The notes beneath the pieces were generated by a model. That model saw only the letters and a list, made by a program, of their open reading frames with translations, had not been told where the DNA came from and ran no database searches. DNA of 64,000 bases from positions 16,132,360 to 16,196,359 of the forward strand of contig NC_050472.1 in NCBI RefSeq assembly GCF_013373865.1. The letters are read 5' to 3'. This DNA comes from Monomorium pharaonis (Eukaryota > Arthropoda > Insecta > Hymenoptera > Formicidae). The translations under genes and the position numbers were made by a program. Positions 55,701 through 56,412 of the stretch are shown here, piece after piece (positions within the stretch are counted from its first letter, which is position 1; the number at the start of each line of letters is the position of its first letter).

Positions 55701-55983
55701 AACTTTTTAGCTTTAATATTAACTTTTAACTTTTTAAATAGTTACTACCTAATCCTGTTAAATAGTCAATGTTAATTTACAGGTTGGACATCATGTATCC
55801 GATGTTTTGTCGGAGATTACATATTATGTGTATCTTTCACGTCGATATAATAAATCTGTGCTTTGCAAACATGTACGACCGTTGTGGGTACCTGGAGAGT
55901 ATCCAAGCTCAATTCAGAGACTACATGATTGGAGTCCCGATGAGTGCATACCGCAATTTTTTACAGATGCTAGTGTTTTTAAG
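1574..55983 (+). CDS. WDR81: WDR81-like BEACH protein gene, exons 1-6, 3' end beyond the window
   Basis: Six exons (1574-1789, 1862-2021, 19138-19393, 22177-22339, 36218-36628, 55783-55983) have GT/AG borders and phases 0, 1, 2, 0, 0 at the junctions. They join to 1407 nt, or 469 codons without a stop. Residues about 212-265 form a kinase-like segment; about 329-469 are the first part of a BEACH domain, with ISNFDYLTALNNLAGRR, FRLNKGDRQLDLTF and SPDECIPQFFTDASVF. WDR81 proteins have this order and then C-terminal WD40 repeats, which must lie to the right. In animals WDR81 acts with WDR91 on endosomes, restraining the VPS34/Beclin PI3-kinase complex during early-to-late conversion. The assignment rests on family motifs; the boundaries rest on splice sites and phase. 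Introns 2-6 are filled with transposons. Confidence 0.85.
1862..2021 (+). CDS. WDR81: WDR81-like exon 2 (residues 73-126)
   Basis: The exon follows the acceptor TTATCTTTAG and ends at TATTACA before GTATGT. It encodes 53 codons plus one base, including NAIPLPRDRPTN and LLHYVAETNYRNLWKENY. This piece has no independent start codon; it was found by continuing exon 1 across the short intron. The leftover base pairs correctly with exon 3 to make a serine codon. Confidence 0.8.
2022..2484 (+). other. Start of WDR81 intron 2, no feature seen
   Basis: AT-rich intronic sequence after the GTATGT donor. No repeat or open frame could be supported up to the inverted duplication at 2485. Confidence 0.4.
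2485..3200. repeat. Inverted-repeat element with tRNA-like arms
   Basis: Two arms of about 245 bp (2485-2730 and 2945-3200) are inverted copies, roughly 80% alike by eye, around an AT-rich centre. Each arm contains a tRNA-like stretch; read from the right arm on the minus strand it has GGTAACCACGGG and the B-box-like GGTTCGAGACC. The arms are best explained as tRNA-derived SINE-like sequence, either in a head-to-head pair or captured in a foldback element. Ends and target duplication are unclear. Confidence 0.55.
3374..3568 (-). CDS. Small ORF (64 aa), unknown and doubtful
   Basis: An ATG-started minus-strand frame lies inside WDR81 intron 2. It is lysine- and serine-rich and includes KKRPCILVQNNLDLTLQ; I recognise no domain. 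Two things make it slightly better than random: a GC-richer stretch just upstream of its start (about 3610-3720), and an AATAAA on the minus strand about 20 nt after its stop. It could equally be chance or part of a decayed repeat. Confidence 0.2.
   Translation of the reverse strand: MDSFGSDLYNKSVSEKMILKSAKYTHAKKRPCILVQNNLDLTLQNESIKFFLYKSNDMKKMRQL
3569..4047. other. Intronic stretch with short GC-richer patch
   Basis: About 3610-3720 is GC-richer and lies upstream of the small minus-strand ORF. The remainder is AT-rich. No other feature was identified. Confidence 0.4.
4050..4414. repeat. 365-bp MITE with CCCAGATAGCCAA ends and TA duplication
   Basis: Starts CCCAGATAGCCAA and ends TTGGCTATCTGGG, flanked by TA at 4048-4049 and 4415-4416. 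The interior has repeated CTTGCC/GTTGCC and TTTGCTGTCA-like pieces and no real coding frame. Terminal repeats and a TA target suit a nonautonomous DNA transposon; the superfamily is not settled by what I can see. Confidence 0.75.
4417..5687. other. AT-rich intronic DNA, nothing recognised
   Basis: Long AT-rich stretch of WDR81 intron 2 with poly-A and poly-T runs. No supported gene, inverted repeat or tandem array was found. Confidence 0.4.
5688..5738. repeat. 22-bp tandem repeat
   Basis: The unit GGATTATTCGGATTAGGATA, followed by two more bases, occurs twice with a partial third copy. A short local duplication. Confidence 0.7.
5900..6044. repeat. 145-bp MITE, GGCCGGTATTCATAGTC family, copy 2
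   Basis: Same length and termini as the copy at 923-1067, with ends GGTATTCATAGT and ACTATGAATATCGGTC. The centre carries GATTGGCTGATGGCATCTTAAGAC-like sequence, matching copy 1 in reverse. Confidence 0.7.
6152..6310. repeat. ~159-bp palindromic MITE
   Basis: The left end GGGCACGTTCAGTAGACTGA and the right end (read as complement) GGACGCGTTCAGCAGACGGA begin arms of about 65 bp. Both arms contain GAGCGCTCA and ATGATTGGTT. There is no coding frame. Confidence 0.65.
6311..7015. other. Intronic DNA with TA microsatellite
   Basis: A TA dinucleotide run lies at about 6591-6627. Around 6460-6580 there are clustered GTAACTA/GTTACC motifs that are partly self-complementary. No gene is supported. Confidence 0.4.
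7016..7292. repeat. 277-bp MITE with CATAGAGATTTAAGAATAG ends
   Basis: The left end CATAGAGATTTAAGAATAG and the right end CTATTCTTATATCTCTATG form an inverted repeat of about 28 bp that continues into GTGCGTGA and TTACGCAC. A matching left end recurs at 54276, next to an LTR-like block. There is no coding capacity. Confidence 0.65.
7293..8350. other. GC-richer unassigned block
   Basis: Part of this stretch (about 7430-8350) is clearly GC-richer than the intron around it. It contains the motif GGAAATCTTG or GGAGATCTTG four times between about 7650 and 7775. Its open frames on both strands overlap and have no recognisable domain. It may be an old LTR or other element, but I could not find paired ends. 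Confidence 0.35.
8351..9424. other. Intronic DNA, nothing recognised
   Basis: AT-rich sequence with no feature that could be supported. Confidence 0.35.
9425..9530. repeat. Repeat pair member, inverted copy at 17355-17440
   Basis: The core TATATCGTGAAGGGAA followed by GGCTGTGCCG and TTTGGAG recurs in opposite orientation at 17355-17440. The two copies bracket the block of decayed retroelements. They may be ends of one old element or two copies of a dispersed repeat. Confidence 0.5.
10289..10516 (+). mobile_element. Short solo-LTR-like sequence (228 bp)
   Basis: Runs from TGTTACGCGCACC to GCACGCAACA, so it starts TG and ends CA with partly inverted ends. It is GC-richer than its surroundings and has AATAAA twice (AAAATAAACAAG and GCGAATAAAGG). 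It lies between two parts of the same LINE. I found no clean target duplication, so the solo-LTR reading is probable rather than proved; length and ends suggest copia or BEL type. Confidence 0.5.
11240..12112 (+). pseudogene. Mariner transposase pseudogene
   Basis: From ATG at about 11394 the + strand encodes DKVHIRHCILYEFQQGKNA, then after frame changes RPGGLRKYGNDLEQLF, MEKIQKEGKFH, NDNPKRRKSWVNFGE, SVAKPNRFGKKV and KRPYAGKGKRPVK. These match successive segments of mariner-family transposases, including the helix-turn-helix start and the region around the second catalytic aspartate. Several shifts and stops break it, and it ends before the final catalytic block. It interrupts the minus-strand LINE. 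Confidence 0.8.
12563..12822. repeat. Inverted duplication within the LINE, ~120-bp arms
   Basis: The sequences on each side of about 12692 are near-perfect complements; ATTAAATTGGGATGAATTAA on the right mirrors the left arm. The right arm creates a spurious + frame at 12759-12950. This is probably a local rearrangement of the decayed LINE. Confidence 0.7.
13381..14892. other. Unassigned intronic block with purine-rich run
   Basis: A GA-rich run lies at about 13436-13476. The rest has overlapping short frames on both strands and no domain I recognise. It may belong to the flanking retroelements, but that cannot be shown by eye. Confidence 0.3.
14893..15450. repeat. GC-richer block with a ~114-bp internal duplication
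   Basis: Two copies of AGATCYGAGTTTAC followed by GCGTCCTGARGCACTCTTTAGAAC start near 15133 and 15247, about 114 bp apart. The block precedes, on the + strand, the end of the minus-strand LINE RT fragment and may be its 3' part. Confidence 0.45.
15620..16092 (-). pseudogene. LINE reverse transcriptase fragment
   Basis: Minus-strand translation gives ALWWFNSYLSSRSQRVRGS, SGVHQGSILDPLLFFIFIDDL and LLYADDLQIYLHF, the fingers and YADD catalytic segments of a non-LTR reverse transcriptase, then GLTPNARKTKA. After about 15700 the frame shifts and resumes as GTPIEFVDQATNLGV. It is truncated at its N-terminal side, where a BEL/Pao remnant begins. It differs in sequence from the LINE at 9760-13380. 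Confidence 0.8.
16098..16850 (+). pseudogene. BEL/Pao retrotransposon gag remnant
   Basis: From ATG at 16098 the product begins MAESVRQLIQKRAQVK, and after a stop continues ERGIIALETWLQKFELLYDK. In another frame it gives LPVFDGSSDKWLKFRDTFQS and NIQKFHYLESSIIGDAG, then after a further shift GISDANYTTAWRTLR. This order matches the N-terminal Gag region (DUF1759-type) of insect BEL/Pao elements. At least one stop and two shifts disable it. No LTRs or pol were recognised nearby. Confidence 0.75.
16851..17354. repeat. Intronic DNA with CT microsatellite
   Basis: A GA-rich patch lies near 16973-17000 and a CT-rich microsatellite at about 17131-17178. No gene was seen. Confidence 0.5.
17355..17440. 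repeat. Inverted copy of the 9425-9530 repeat
   Basis: Reverse-complement match to 9425-9530, sharing TTCCCTTCACGATATA and CGGCACAGCC. Confidence 0.5.
17441..18129. other. Intronic DNA, nothing recognised
   Basis: Mixed AT-rich sequence of intron 2. No supported feature. Confidence 0.35.
18130..18840. repeat. Degenerate repeat block rich in ACAAACGAAAATT
   Basis: Variants of GGACAAACGAAAATTTATG recur many times at irregular spacing (for example near 18361, 18519, 18675 and 18693). A local palindrome lies at 18166-18200 (TTGTACAGGCATAA against TTATGCCTGTACAA). A 93-codon minus frame here is a by-product. The block resembles the subterminal repeats of a DNA transposon, but ends were not found. 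Confidence 0.4.
18936..19070 (+). repeat. CAAGGGAAC-family element end
   Basis: Starts CAAGGGAACCTCGCAAACCC and continues with AAAATTCTGATTTTAATG, AAACTTGGCATAAATGTA and GGTTTAAAGGGTTGAAA. The same sequence recurs at 22779, at 27590-28167 (inverted), and as both arms at 49753-50260. It reaches to within 70 bp of the acceptor of WDR81 exon 3. Confidence 0.7.
19138..19393 (+). CDS. WDR81: WDR81-like exon 3 (residues 126-211)
   Basis: Follows the acceptor TTTTTTTACAG and ends CTTCGTGA before GTGAGT. The two leading bases complete the serine codon started in exon 2. The product runs through PWNFVEQKEHSN, EILNRMYGCSLVQVQHG and IHCNLVPVHFIIET to YSLRE. The donor is chosen by phase: its two leftover bases plus the first base of exon 4 make a glutamate codon, and a donor four bases later would create a stop. 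Confidence 0.85.
19500..22126. mobile_element. Foldback DNA element with ~450-bp inverted arms, split by a solo LTR
   Basis: The outer ends are GGGCATTCTTTTCCAAC at 19500 and the complementary GAAAGAATGCCC ending at 22126. The left arm continues through 19846, is interrupted by the LTR at 19847-20889, and resumes from 20894 to about 21000. The right arm runs from about 21680. Without the LTR the element is about 1.58 kb. It encodes nothing recognisable. It makes up most of WDR81 intron 3; about 156 bp of that intron lie outside it. Confidence 0.8.
19847..20889 (+). mobile_element. Solo LTR, 1043 bp, target duplication ACTG
   Basis: Starts TGTAACGGACC and ends GTTCGTTACA, with ACTG on both sides (19843-19846 and 20890-20893). 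It is strongly GC-rich and has an AATAAA near 19940 and a GT run near 20050. A motif with GAGAACTCTCGGCGAAGGCG and TCTACCC occurs in three variants (about 20349, 20431 and 20508). No internal retroviral genes are present, so it is a recombined solo LTR. Long frames inside it are not coding. A related block lies at 61485-62165. Confidence 0.85.
22177..22339 (+). CDS. WDR81: WDR81-like exon 4 (residues 211-265, kinase-like)
   Basis: Follows the acceptor AATTTTAG and ends ATTCAG before GTATTT. The product begins CVMYSPAALSTSHGKPLFVV and continues YQLLRLSRDLHDRGLVLG and KITLSDILVTKNFTIQ. This is the part of WDR81 that resembles a protein kinase fold around the catalytic loop. HDRGLVLGKITLSDILV takes the place of the usual HRD..N segment, so catalysis is not expected. 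It ends in phase 0 and joins exon 5. Confidence 0.9.
23448..25252. mobile_element. 1.8-kb near-palindromic foldback element
   Basis: The left end AAAGGGCATAGCGGAATAAG and its complement at the right end start arms of about 700 bp. These stay alike through GTGCGGGGGCAGATTTCACC, an AAAGTGGTTTTTTTT tract, a short GC-rich block (23880-23935 and 24770-24825) and CTGCCGAAACGATAAG. The loop holds a tandem 50-bp repeat. Frames inside (for example 23838-24092 minus and 24578-24826 plus) are mirror copies of each other and not coding. Confidence 0.8.
24231..24560 (+). repeat. 50-bp tandem array in the loop of the palindrome
   Basis: The motif AAAAAAGCACCCCGATGATA recurs exactly every 50 bp (24251, 24301, 24351, 24401, 24451, 24501, 24551), with GTGAGAGGCGAGGGGACTCA between. 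Two units in opposite orientation precede it at about 24131-24230. Units follow one another without spacers. Confidence 0.9.
25400..27185 (+). repeat. Purine-rich block, possible LINE ORF1 remnant
   Basis: The + strand is overwhelmingly A and G. Three + frames begin MEELREEGKEMKREISKIRK (25919), MRRELRSLSKILEKQKEIRR (26376) and MKSGGEGVGRYGIKRARRK (26967) and look like charged coiled-coil segments. The segment with GCAGTGTTTGCGAACACGTG at about 25830 recurs at about 26270. It ends near AATAAAC at 27169. Such coiled-coil, purine-rich regions occur in ORF1 of insect LINEs, but no RT lies nearby, so the origin is uncertain. The long minus-strand frames are composition artefacts. Confidence 0.4.
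27590..28167 (-). repeat. CAAGGGAAC-family right end, internally duplicated
   Basis: In minus orientation this repeats the family sequence three times in part (around 27600-27725, 27890-28020 and 28020-28167). The segment GGAATTTTGATGCAATAAAT with ATAAAGGGTGAAATAAAAAA occurs twice about 350 bp apart. Confidence 0.65.
28282..28831. mobile_element. 550-bp TTAA-flanked nonautonomous element
   Basis: Ends GAGGATACTAAA and TTTAGCATCCTC, flanked by TTAA at 28278-28281 and 28832-28835. A related 559-bp element lies at 51949-52507; both contain the TCAAGTTTGA and TCGACCTC segments. The interior is partly palindromic (28420-28620). TTAA targets are typical of piggyBac-type elements; no transposase is present. 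Confidence 0.65.
30505..30827 (+). pseudogene. Small cysteine-containing ORF region of the transposon
   Basis: From ATG at 30505 the frame encodes AAVKNLRCACYDILLRKAKG, which parallels the frame in the right arm at 33342 (AATDLRCTGCNTLLRKVK). A GTAAAA donor-like and a CTTTACAG acceptor-like site bracket a 55-bp gap. After it an open frame encodes LTIVVHDVLCLKCRLFVYK and an acidic tail ending EYIEIPFQ. Joining them keeps no simple frame, so the gene is probably decayed. Function unknown; the CxxC pairs suggest zinc binding. Confidence 0.4.
31051..32190 (+). pseudogene. DDE transposase pseudogene (HARBI1/DDE_Tnp_4-like)
   Basis: A 155-codon frame up to 31535 includes LNWENLNAVKDMLTSLRNSR, VIQALVVLLFKLRTGNSNKM and LFLICDDVCLSSKNHQQ, the last around the first catalytic aspartate. 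It may be entered through the TCTTACAG acceptor at 31050. After stops and shifts the similarity continues with VIEDPNRLRKFLKEGDIFVL, GFRDVKDI, MPALKGKRKQLST, WVIESVHGVF (third acidic residue) and RIASFLNNTFGKRFH. Where the family has an aspartate after FVL the sequence reads glycine. It is inactive and lies inside the TTAA-flanked element. Confidence 0.65.
32191..33289. other. Interior of the transposon, unassigned
   Basis: Includes a GC-richer patch at about 32215-32500 and short frames such as 32754-32996 that I do not recognise. It lies between the transposase remnant and the right inverted arm and may be a nested insertion. Confidence 0.35.
33342..33600 (+). pseudogene. Cysteine-rich small protein frame in the right inverted arm
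   Basis: From ATG at 33342 the frame gives MSRTAATDLRCTGCNTLLRK. After a probable small intron (GTAAAAATT to TTTTAG) it reads IHLCSRCKGTH, then after a stop KKCPFCQK and ADAYLKKHFDKERRIR. The CxxC, CxxC..H and CxxC pattern suggests a zinc-binding fold. The left arm at about 29820-30040 carries the inverse copy, with a canonical AAAA/GTAAGT donor. Stops show that the copies are decayed. Confidence 0.45.
34054..34205. repeat. 152-bp MITE with TTA duplication
   Basis: Starts TGGCTCTCGCACACTAGACG and ends with the complementary CGTCTAGTGTGCCAGAGCCA. It is flanked by TTA at 34051-34053 and 34206-34208. The arms are about 55 bp. Three-base TWA targets are typical of PIF/Harbinger-type elements. 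There is no coding capacity. Confidence 0.8.
34799..35800. mobile_element. Inverted-repeat element with 49-bp tandem array
   Basis: The arms at about 34845-34960 and 35367-35475 are inverted copies, sharing ACCCTGTTATTTGCATAAAA and CAAGGTGTGTCCG. A 49-bp repeat (GCAAACCTTGCTGTACACAA and on) starts at 35005, 35054 and 35103. Frames here on both strands come from the repeats. The outer ends are unclear; it begins near CCCAGCTAGCAAAATG. Confidence 0.6.
35801..36217 (+). other. End of WDR81 intron 4
   Basis: AT-rich sequence leading to the TTTTTAG acceptor of exon 5. Nothing else recognised. Confidence 0.4.
36218..36628 (+). CDS. WDR81: WDR81-like exon 5 (residues 266-402, BEACH start)
   Basis: Starts after TTTTTAG and ends ACTGAG before GTATAA, phase 0 at both ends. 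The first ~60 residues are hydrophilic and Asn/Asp/Lys-rich, a linker after the kinase-like part. From about residue 325 the BEACH domain begins: LCEMWMYNCISNFDYLTALN, NLAGRRYGNPSCHHVMPWV, then NWRDLTKSKFRLNKGDRQLD. The open frame visible from ATG 36407 is only the second half of the exon. Of all exons this one identifies the family best. Confidence 0.9.
36943..38940 (+). repeat. 5' LTR (1998 bp)
   Basis: TG...CA ended and GC-rich. Its last ~128 bp begin with a PBS-like GGCGCCCAACTTAGAG, so a primer-site-like sequence exists inside the LTR as well as directly after it. Open frames within it recur unchanged in the 3' LTR and are not regarded as genes. Confidence 0.95.
38945..38961 (+). other. 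Primer binding site-like sequence
   Basis: TGGCGCCCAACGTGGGG lies 4 bp after the 5' LTR. TGGCGCC is the usual start of tRNA-complementary primer sites in retroelements. The matching tRNA was not determined. Confidence 0.7.
38962..39606 (+). other. Untranslated leader of the gypsy element
   Basis: About 645 bp between the primer site and the gag ATG. It contains short open frames but no domain. Confidence 0.6.
39607..40839 (+). CDS. gag: Gag polyprotein of the gypsy element
   Basis: 410 residues from ATG at 39607. Residues about 13-50 (LTAEQLREELLQRG, then LRDRLIRFE) resemble a SAP-type helix pair. A Pro/Asp/Glu-rich linker follows. The Retrotrans_gag-like region at about 115-270 has LFKCLPPFLTGPALYWF and FVAAWRARFGKPDFQF. 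Residues about 310-360 are Ala-rich. The end has a CCHC knuckle (C365, C368, H373, C378) and a second cysteine set CYRCG..CPTC (386, 389, 399, 402). Gag forms the particle and binds the element RNA. The stop at 40837 lies 16 bases after a slippery heptamer that leads into pol. Confidence 0.92.
   Translation: MSEGRERYGWIYKLTAEQLREELLQRGQGGEGGSTVLRDRLIRFELGIPPEPMASTSAGEGASNLLHLSPPADMRPDSPGQFDEDDVAEMEPVASPHLPRARNSPPRSPKRNDARDMYHTLRRWNSSFSGARGSDSEAFLDRIEEGRTMCPVDDAELFKCLPPFLTGPALYWFRNRRDGWRTWEDFVAAWRARFGKPDFQFALRDEILRRVQGEQEPVAEYLSCMQSFFERLSPPWTVEEQLNYAHRNMQPHLQMALRRDEFRDFVTFETLAIRVEASYESRSRFCNYTPPEKSLFPDLAYRPPKKSSRATDTLTAGLAASGPTGNTRSGRRARAPVRAAEAPTAAVVPAATAAANPARASTIRCWNCEKSGHVARECTETRRVHCYRCGKKDVTVRTCPTCTGNAEASR
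40815..40821 (+). promoter_or_regulatory. -1 frameshift heptamer GGGAAAC
   Basis: GGGAAAC has the X XXY YYZ form and sits in the correct gag phase: GGA and AAC are zero-frame codons. A -1 slip leads straight into the pol frame, which is open across it. This explains Pol expression without its own ATG. A downstream RNA structure was not checked. Confidence 0.75.
40821..44036 (+). CDS. pol: Pol polyprotein (PR-RT-RH-IN) of the gypsy element
   Basis: The frame is -1 to gag and open from at least 40701; residues here are counted from 40701. In order: aspartic protease LVDSGSSRTIFG (D100); reverse transcriptase with FCLDFRKVNSVSKKDAYPLP and AYLDDIVIV (about 413-416); RNase H with LQTDASSVGLGAVL (D562); integrase with an HHCC zinc region (H762 to C802) and a DD35E triad D831, D891, E926 (TDNGTEF, NPVERV); and a GPF-type C-terminus near 1070. 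The order RT-RH-IN is that of Ty3/gypsy. No stop or missing catalytic residue was found. There is no obvious chromodomain. It is expected to be made as a Gag-Pol fusion. Confidence 0.95.
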   Translation, partial: RGGESLERVVATPAESVETRDIDSVDDVEYLNLTFRALELPPLRYFRIFIGEFPLMALVDSGSSRTIFGDEGIKIVRRLALPTTSARDLRIRNANGQITEIREEISLTLSLHDLQREVTVCLLPALAVSCIAGMDFLCAFGIGLDFASRGWYFANRPWERRSFDSADDEGVCVCCGLSELNHDQENRLRQFLENKIPDAVTDPGVTSLTEHKIDVGQSAPIKQRCYLVSPKVQEAFRGEVDKMLTAGIIEPSFSEWSNPIVMIRKPNGKYRFCLDFRKVNSVSKKDAYPLPNMNGILDKLRSARYISTIDLSQAYFQIPLAKDSREITAFSVPGKGLYHFTRMPYGLTGAPATFQRLLDKLIGPEMEPHAFAYLDDIVIVTPTFEEHLDWLERVLSKITAAGLTINPEKCEFCRSQVRYLGFILQRDGLTIDPDKAKPIFEYPAPRNLKQLRRFLGMSSWYRRFIPHFATVSEPLTRLLKKAQRWEWGEEQESAFAQIRDRLASAPTLSCPDFRIPFVLQTDASSVGLGAVLIQHIEDVENIIAFASRALSDPERKYSVTEQECLAVVWAIQKFRPYLEGYKFTVITDHSSLRWLHNLKNPTGRLARWALELLEYDYEIVHRKGALHHVPDALSRMFESDTEIPLAAVVDVKIPDDIRDRWYLDRVRDVSETPNRFLDWKIVDGQLYYSRPRATTSAVVDDLNEWKLVLPSELRGEALREAHDDPQAGHLGVEKTHHRLIVAYYWPNMFRDVASYVGECGTCQRTKVEQASPAGLMGRRVVEVPWTVVAADIMGPLPRSKSGFAYILVIQDLFTKWVECRALRAANGKLIREALEDLVIARWGTPKFLLTDNGTEFINRTLRSFADDYEIKHTTVPPYHPQANPVERVNRVLKTMIIAFLDRDHREWDVHLSDFRFAYNTAHHSSIGTSPAFLNCGRELEPARTVRRRRENVTEVQQSETGEWSKRMKDLQALHGWVNENLELAYQKQSTYYNARRRDRSFGVGELVLRRQHTLSSASQNIAAKLSPKFHGPFKVAKILSPVVYELSNLDNSGAGKVHIKDLKPYHCVDVD
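44140..44673 (+). CDS. ORF3: extra zinc-knuckle protein after pol
   Basis: 177 residues from ATG at 44140; the frame is open from 44128. It starts about 100 bp after the pol stop, in the same phase class as neither a fused pol nor an envelope. The N-terminal ~45 residues look helical and charged (ARMLEAVRELWREEQAERR), followed by a polar linker. The C-terminal third carries CWNC..H..C (119, 122, 126, 131) and CYRCG..CPDC (139, 142, 152, 155). This is the same two-part pattern as the end of Gag, with CX3H rather than CX4H spacing. No signal peptide or membrane segment is present. It is probably a nucleic-acid-binding accessory protein derived from Gag; how it is translated is unknown. Confidence 0.7.
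   Translation: MQGRFVEFHLAAALVDMRVQTPRAARMLEAVRELWREEQAERRDAGTDPPEPRETRESAAQTDTGSATRREVGTQTGTDAAIPWWKLAEEDSDPGVDKARAEKRGTEGPKKPRGTRAGCWNCGGDHRYSQCSRGLAKFCYRCGRRGTNLQKCPDCGPEWRDAGGQHAPDRALERRRR
44674..45367 (+). other. 3' untranslated region of the gypsy element
   Basis: About 700 bp from the ORF3 stop to the polypurine tract. An AATAAA lies near 44718. Frames at 44793-45175 overlap each other and show no domain. Confidence 0.55.
45368..45380 (+). other. Polypurine tract
   Basis: GGGGAGGGGGGAG ends one base before the 3' LTR, the standard position for plus-strand priming. Confidence 0.85.
45382..47507 (+). repeat. 3' LTR (2126 bp, with an extra 128-bp tail unit)
   Basis: The first 1998 bp (to 47379) match the 5' LTR apart from one base seen. 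They are followed by 128 bp (47380-47507) that repeat the LTR's last segment: ATTTGGCGCCCAACTTAGTG at the start and GCGGTTACA at the end, with a few differences from the first unit. The GTAC target duplication follows the extra unit, so it was present when the element integrated or arose at the junction during integration. Confidence 0.95.
47578..48829. mobile_element. 1252-bp TTAA-flanked element with CCCTCTGACTGCA ends
   Basis: Starts CCCTCTGACTGCACAC and ends TGCAGTCAGAGGG, flanked by TTAA at 47574-47577 and 48830-48833. The subterminal sequences also pair (CTGCACACATGGGTGTA with CTGCACACTGGGTGTA). CCC ends and a TTAA target are typical of piggyBac. It encodes no recognisable transposase and is probably nonautonomous. 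Confidence 0.8.
49140..49601 (+). pseudogene. Mariner transposase C-terminal pseudogene
   Basis: Broken frames give VMLMVFFDYYNVYYEFLPEN, TINKEYYLGV, then GNSWILHH, ALCDFFLFP and finally KKCLKD, KRRHMYITSVSDYLEGDKIK. These are the successive C-terminal segments of a mariner transposase (second aspartate region through the usual GDYFEGD-like end). Several stops and shifts disable it. It belongs to the remnant spanning 36725-50728. Confidence 0.7.
49602..50665. mobile_element. Inverted-repeat element, GGACC ends
   Basis: The left end AAAGGACCGCGCACTTTTTT and the right end (complement) AAAGGACCCCACACTTTTCT begin arms of about 140 bp, sharing TGATTAAAAGTTGTCA. The left arm is split at 49752 by the 49753-50260 element and resumes as CTTGAAAATAAAAGTAAA at 50268, which pairs with the right arm. 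A GT/AC microsatellite lies in the centre (50317-50400). It interrupts the mariner remnant. Confidence 0.7.
49753..50260. mobile_element. 508-bp foldback element of the CAAGGGAAC family, TTA duplication
   Basis: Arms of about 240 bp start CGAGGGAAC and end GATTTCCTTG, with TTA at 49750-49752 and 50261-50263. The arms contain AAACTTGGCATAAATGTA and AAGTTTTACAGCATAAATAC or their complements. This is the cleanest copy in the window and shows the family's TTA target, as in PIF/Harbinger-type elements. Confidence 0.8.
50729..51867. other. AT-rich intronic DNA
   Basis: No gene or element end was recognised in this part of intron 5. Confidence 0.35.
51868..51925. repeat. CA microsatellite
   Basis: Runs of CA interrupted by CC and TA. 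Confidence 0.9.
51949..52507. mobile_element. 559-bp TTAA-flanked element with GGGGATGCTGGA ends
   Basis: Ends GGGGATGCTGGA and TCCAGCATCCCC, with TTAA at 51945-51948 and 52508-52511. It shares TCAAGTTTGA and ATTATCGACCTC with the element at 28282-28831. No coding frame. Confidence 0.75.
52512..54275. other. AT-rich intronic DNA with small palindromes
   Basis: A local inverted repeat lies at 52912-52945 against 52975-53012 (ATCGGCTATT with AATAGCCGAT). An AT-only tandem stretch lies at 53579-53660. No gene was recognised. Confidence 0.4.
54276..55294 (-). mobile_element. GC-rich LTR-like fragment
   Basis: Read on the minus strand it begins TGTGACGTGACAATTTTCG followed by TCCGTCACAAG. This parallels the start of the gypsy LTR, TGTGACGTGACAGCCGCAGG followed by CTGTCCGTCACAAGG. 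A minus-strand AATAAA lies near 54350. The far end runs into CATAGAGATATAAGAATAG (54276), the end of a MITE family. No matching target duplication was found. It is a related but diverged LTR, probably solo or truncated; its minus frames are not regarded as genes. Confidence 0.6.
55295..55782 (+). other. End of WDR81 intron 5
   Basis: AT-rich sequence ending in the TAATTTACAG acceptor of exon 6. Confidence 0.45.
55783..55983 (+). CDS. WDR81: WDR81-like exon 6 (residues 403-469, BEACH)
   Basis: 67 codons between TTTACAG and GTAACG, phase 0 at both ends. The product VGHHVSDVLSEITYYVYLSR, VRPLWVPGEYPSSIQRLHDW and SPDECIPQFFTDASVFK is the middle of a WDR81-type BEACH domain. Two short ATG frames that overlap it are one in frame and one out of frame; the in-frame one starts inside the exon. 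The next exon must lie beyond 64000, because I found no further WDR81-like segment. Confidence 0.9.
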
Positions 55984-56412
55984 GTAACGTGATATAAATT
56001 ATTACGATTGAAATACGGATAAAGTAAGCCATTTATTTTAAATATAGAGCTTTATATATTCTATAAGACTAACGATAAAAATCATTAACTAATAGAAAAA
56101 CAGGCAAATGATCCAATACTGGATGTTGTATTAAATGTATTATATCGACAACTCAAACAAATAAATGTTTTGATCTGTAATCAGATCATTATCAATACCA
56201 AAATACAAAAATAAAGCGCAGATTAATAATACATAGTTGGGGTCGAACCAGATTAGATGTGTAACATTATTTTTTTAGTAATAATTTAAACTGTGTAAAA
56301 TAAACTGTGTAATTAGCGTAGCATAGATAAGAGTATAGATAAGAGAGGCCATAACGGATGTCACAGTTTAAAAATGAGGAGTGTCGAGGACGGTAAAATT
56401 AGTTAGATACGT
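55984..56412 (+). other. Start of WDR81 intron 6
   Basis: AT-rich sequence after the GTAACG donor; nothing recognised. Confidence 0.4.
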
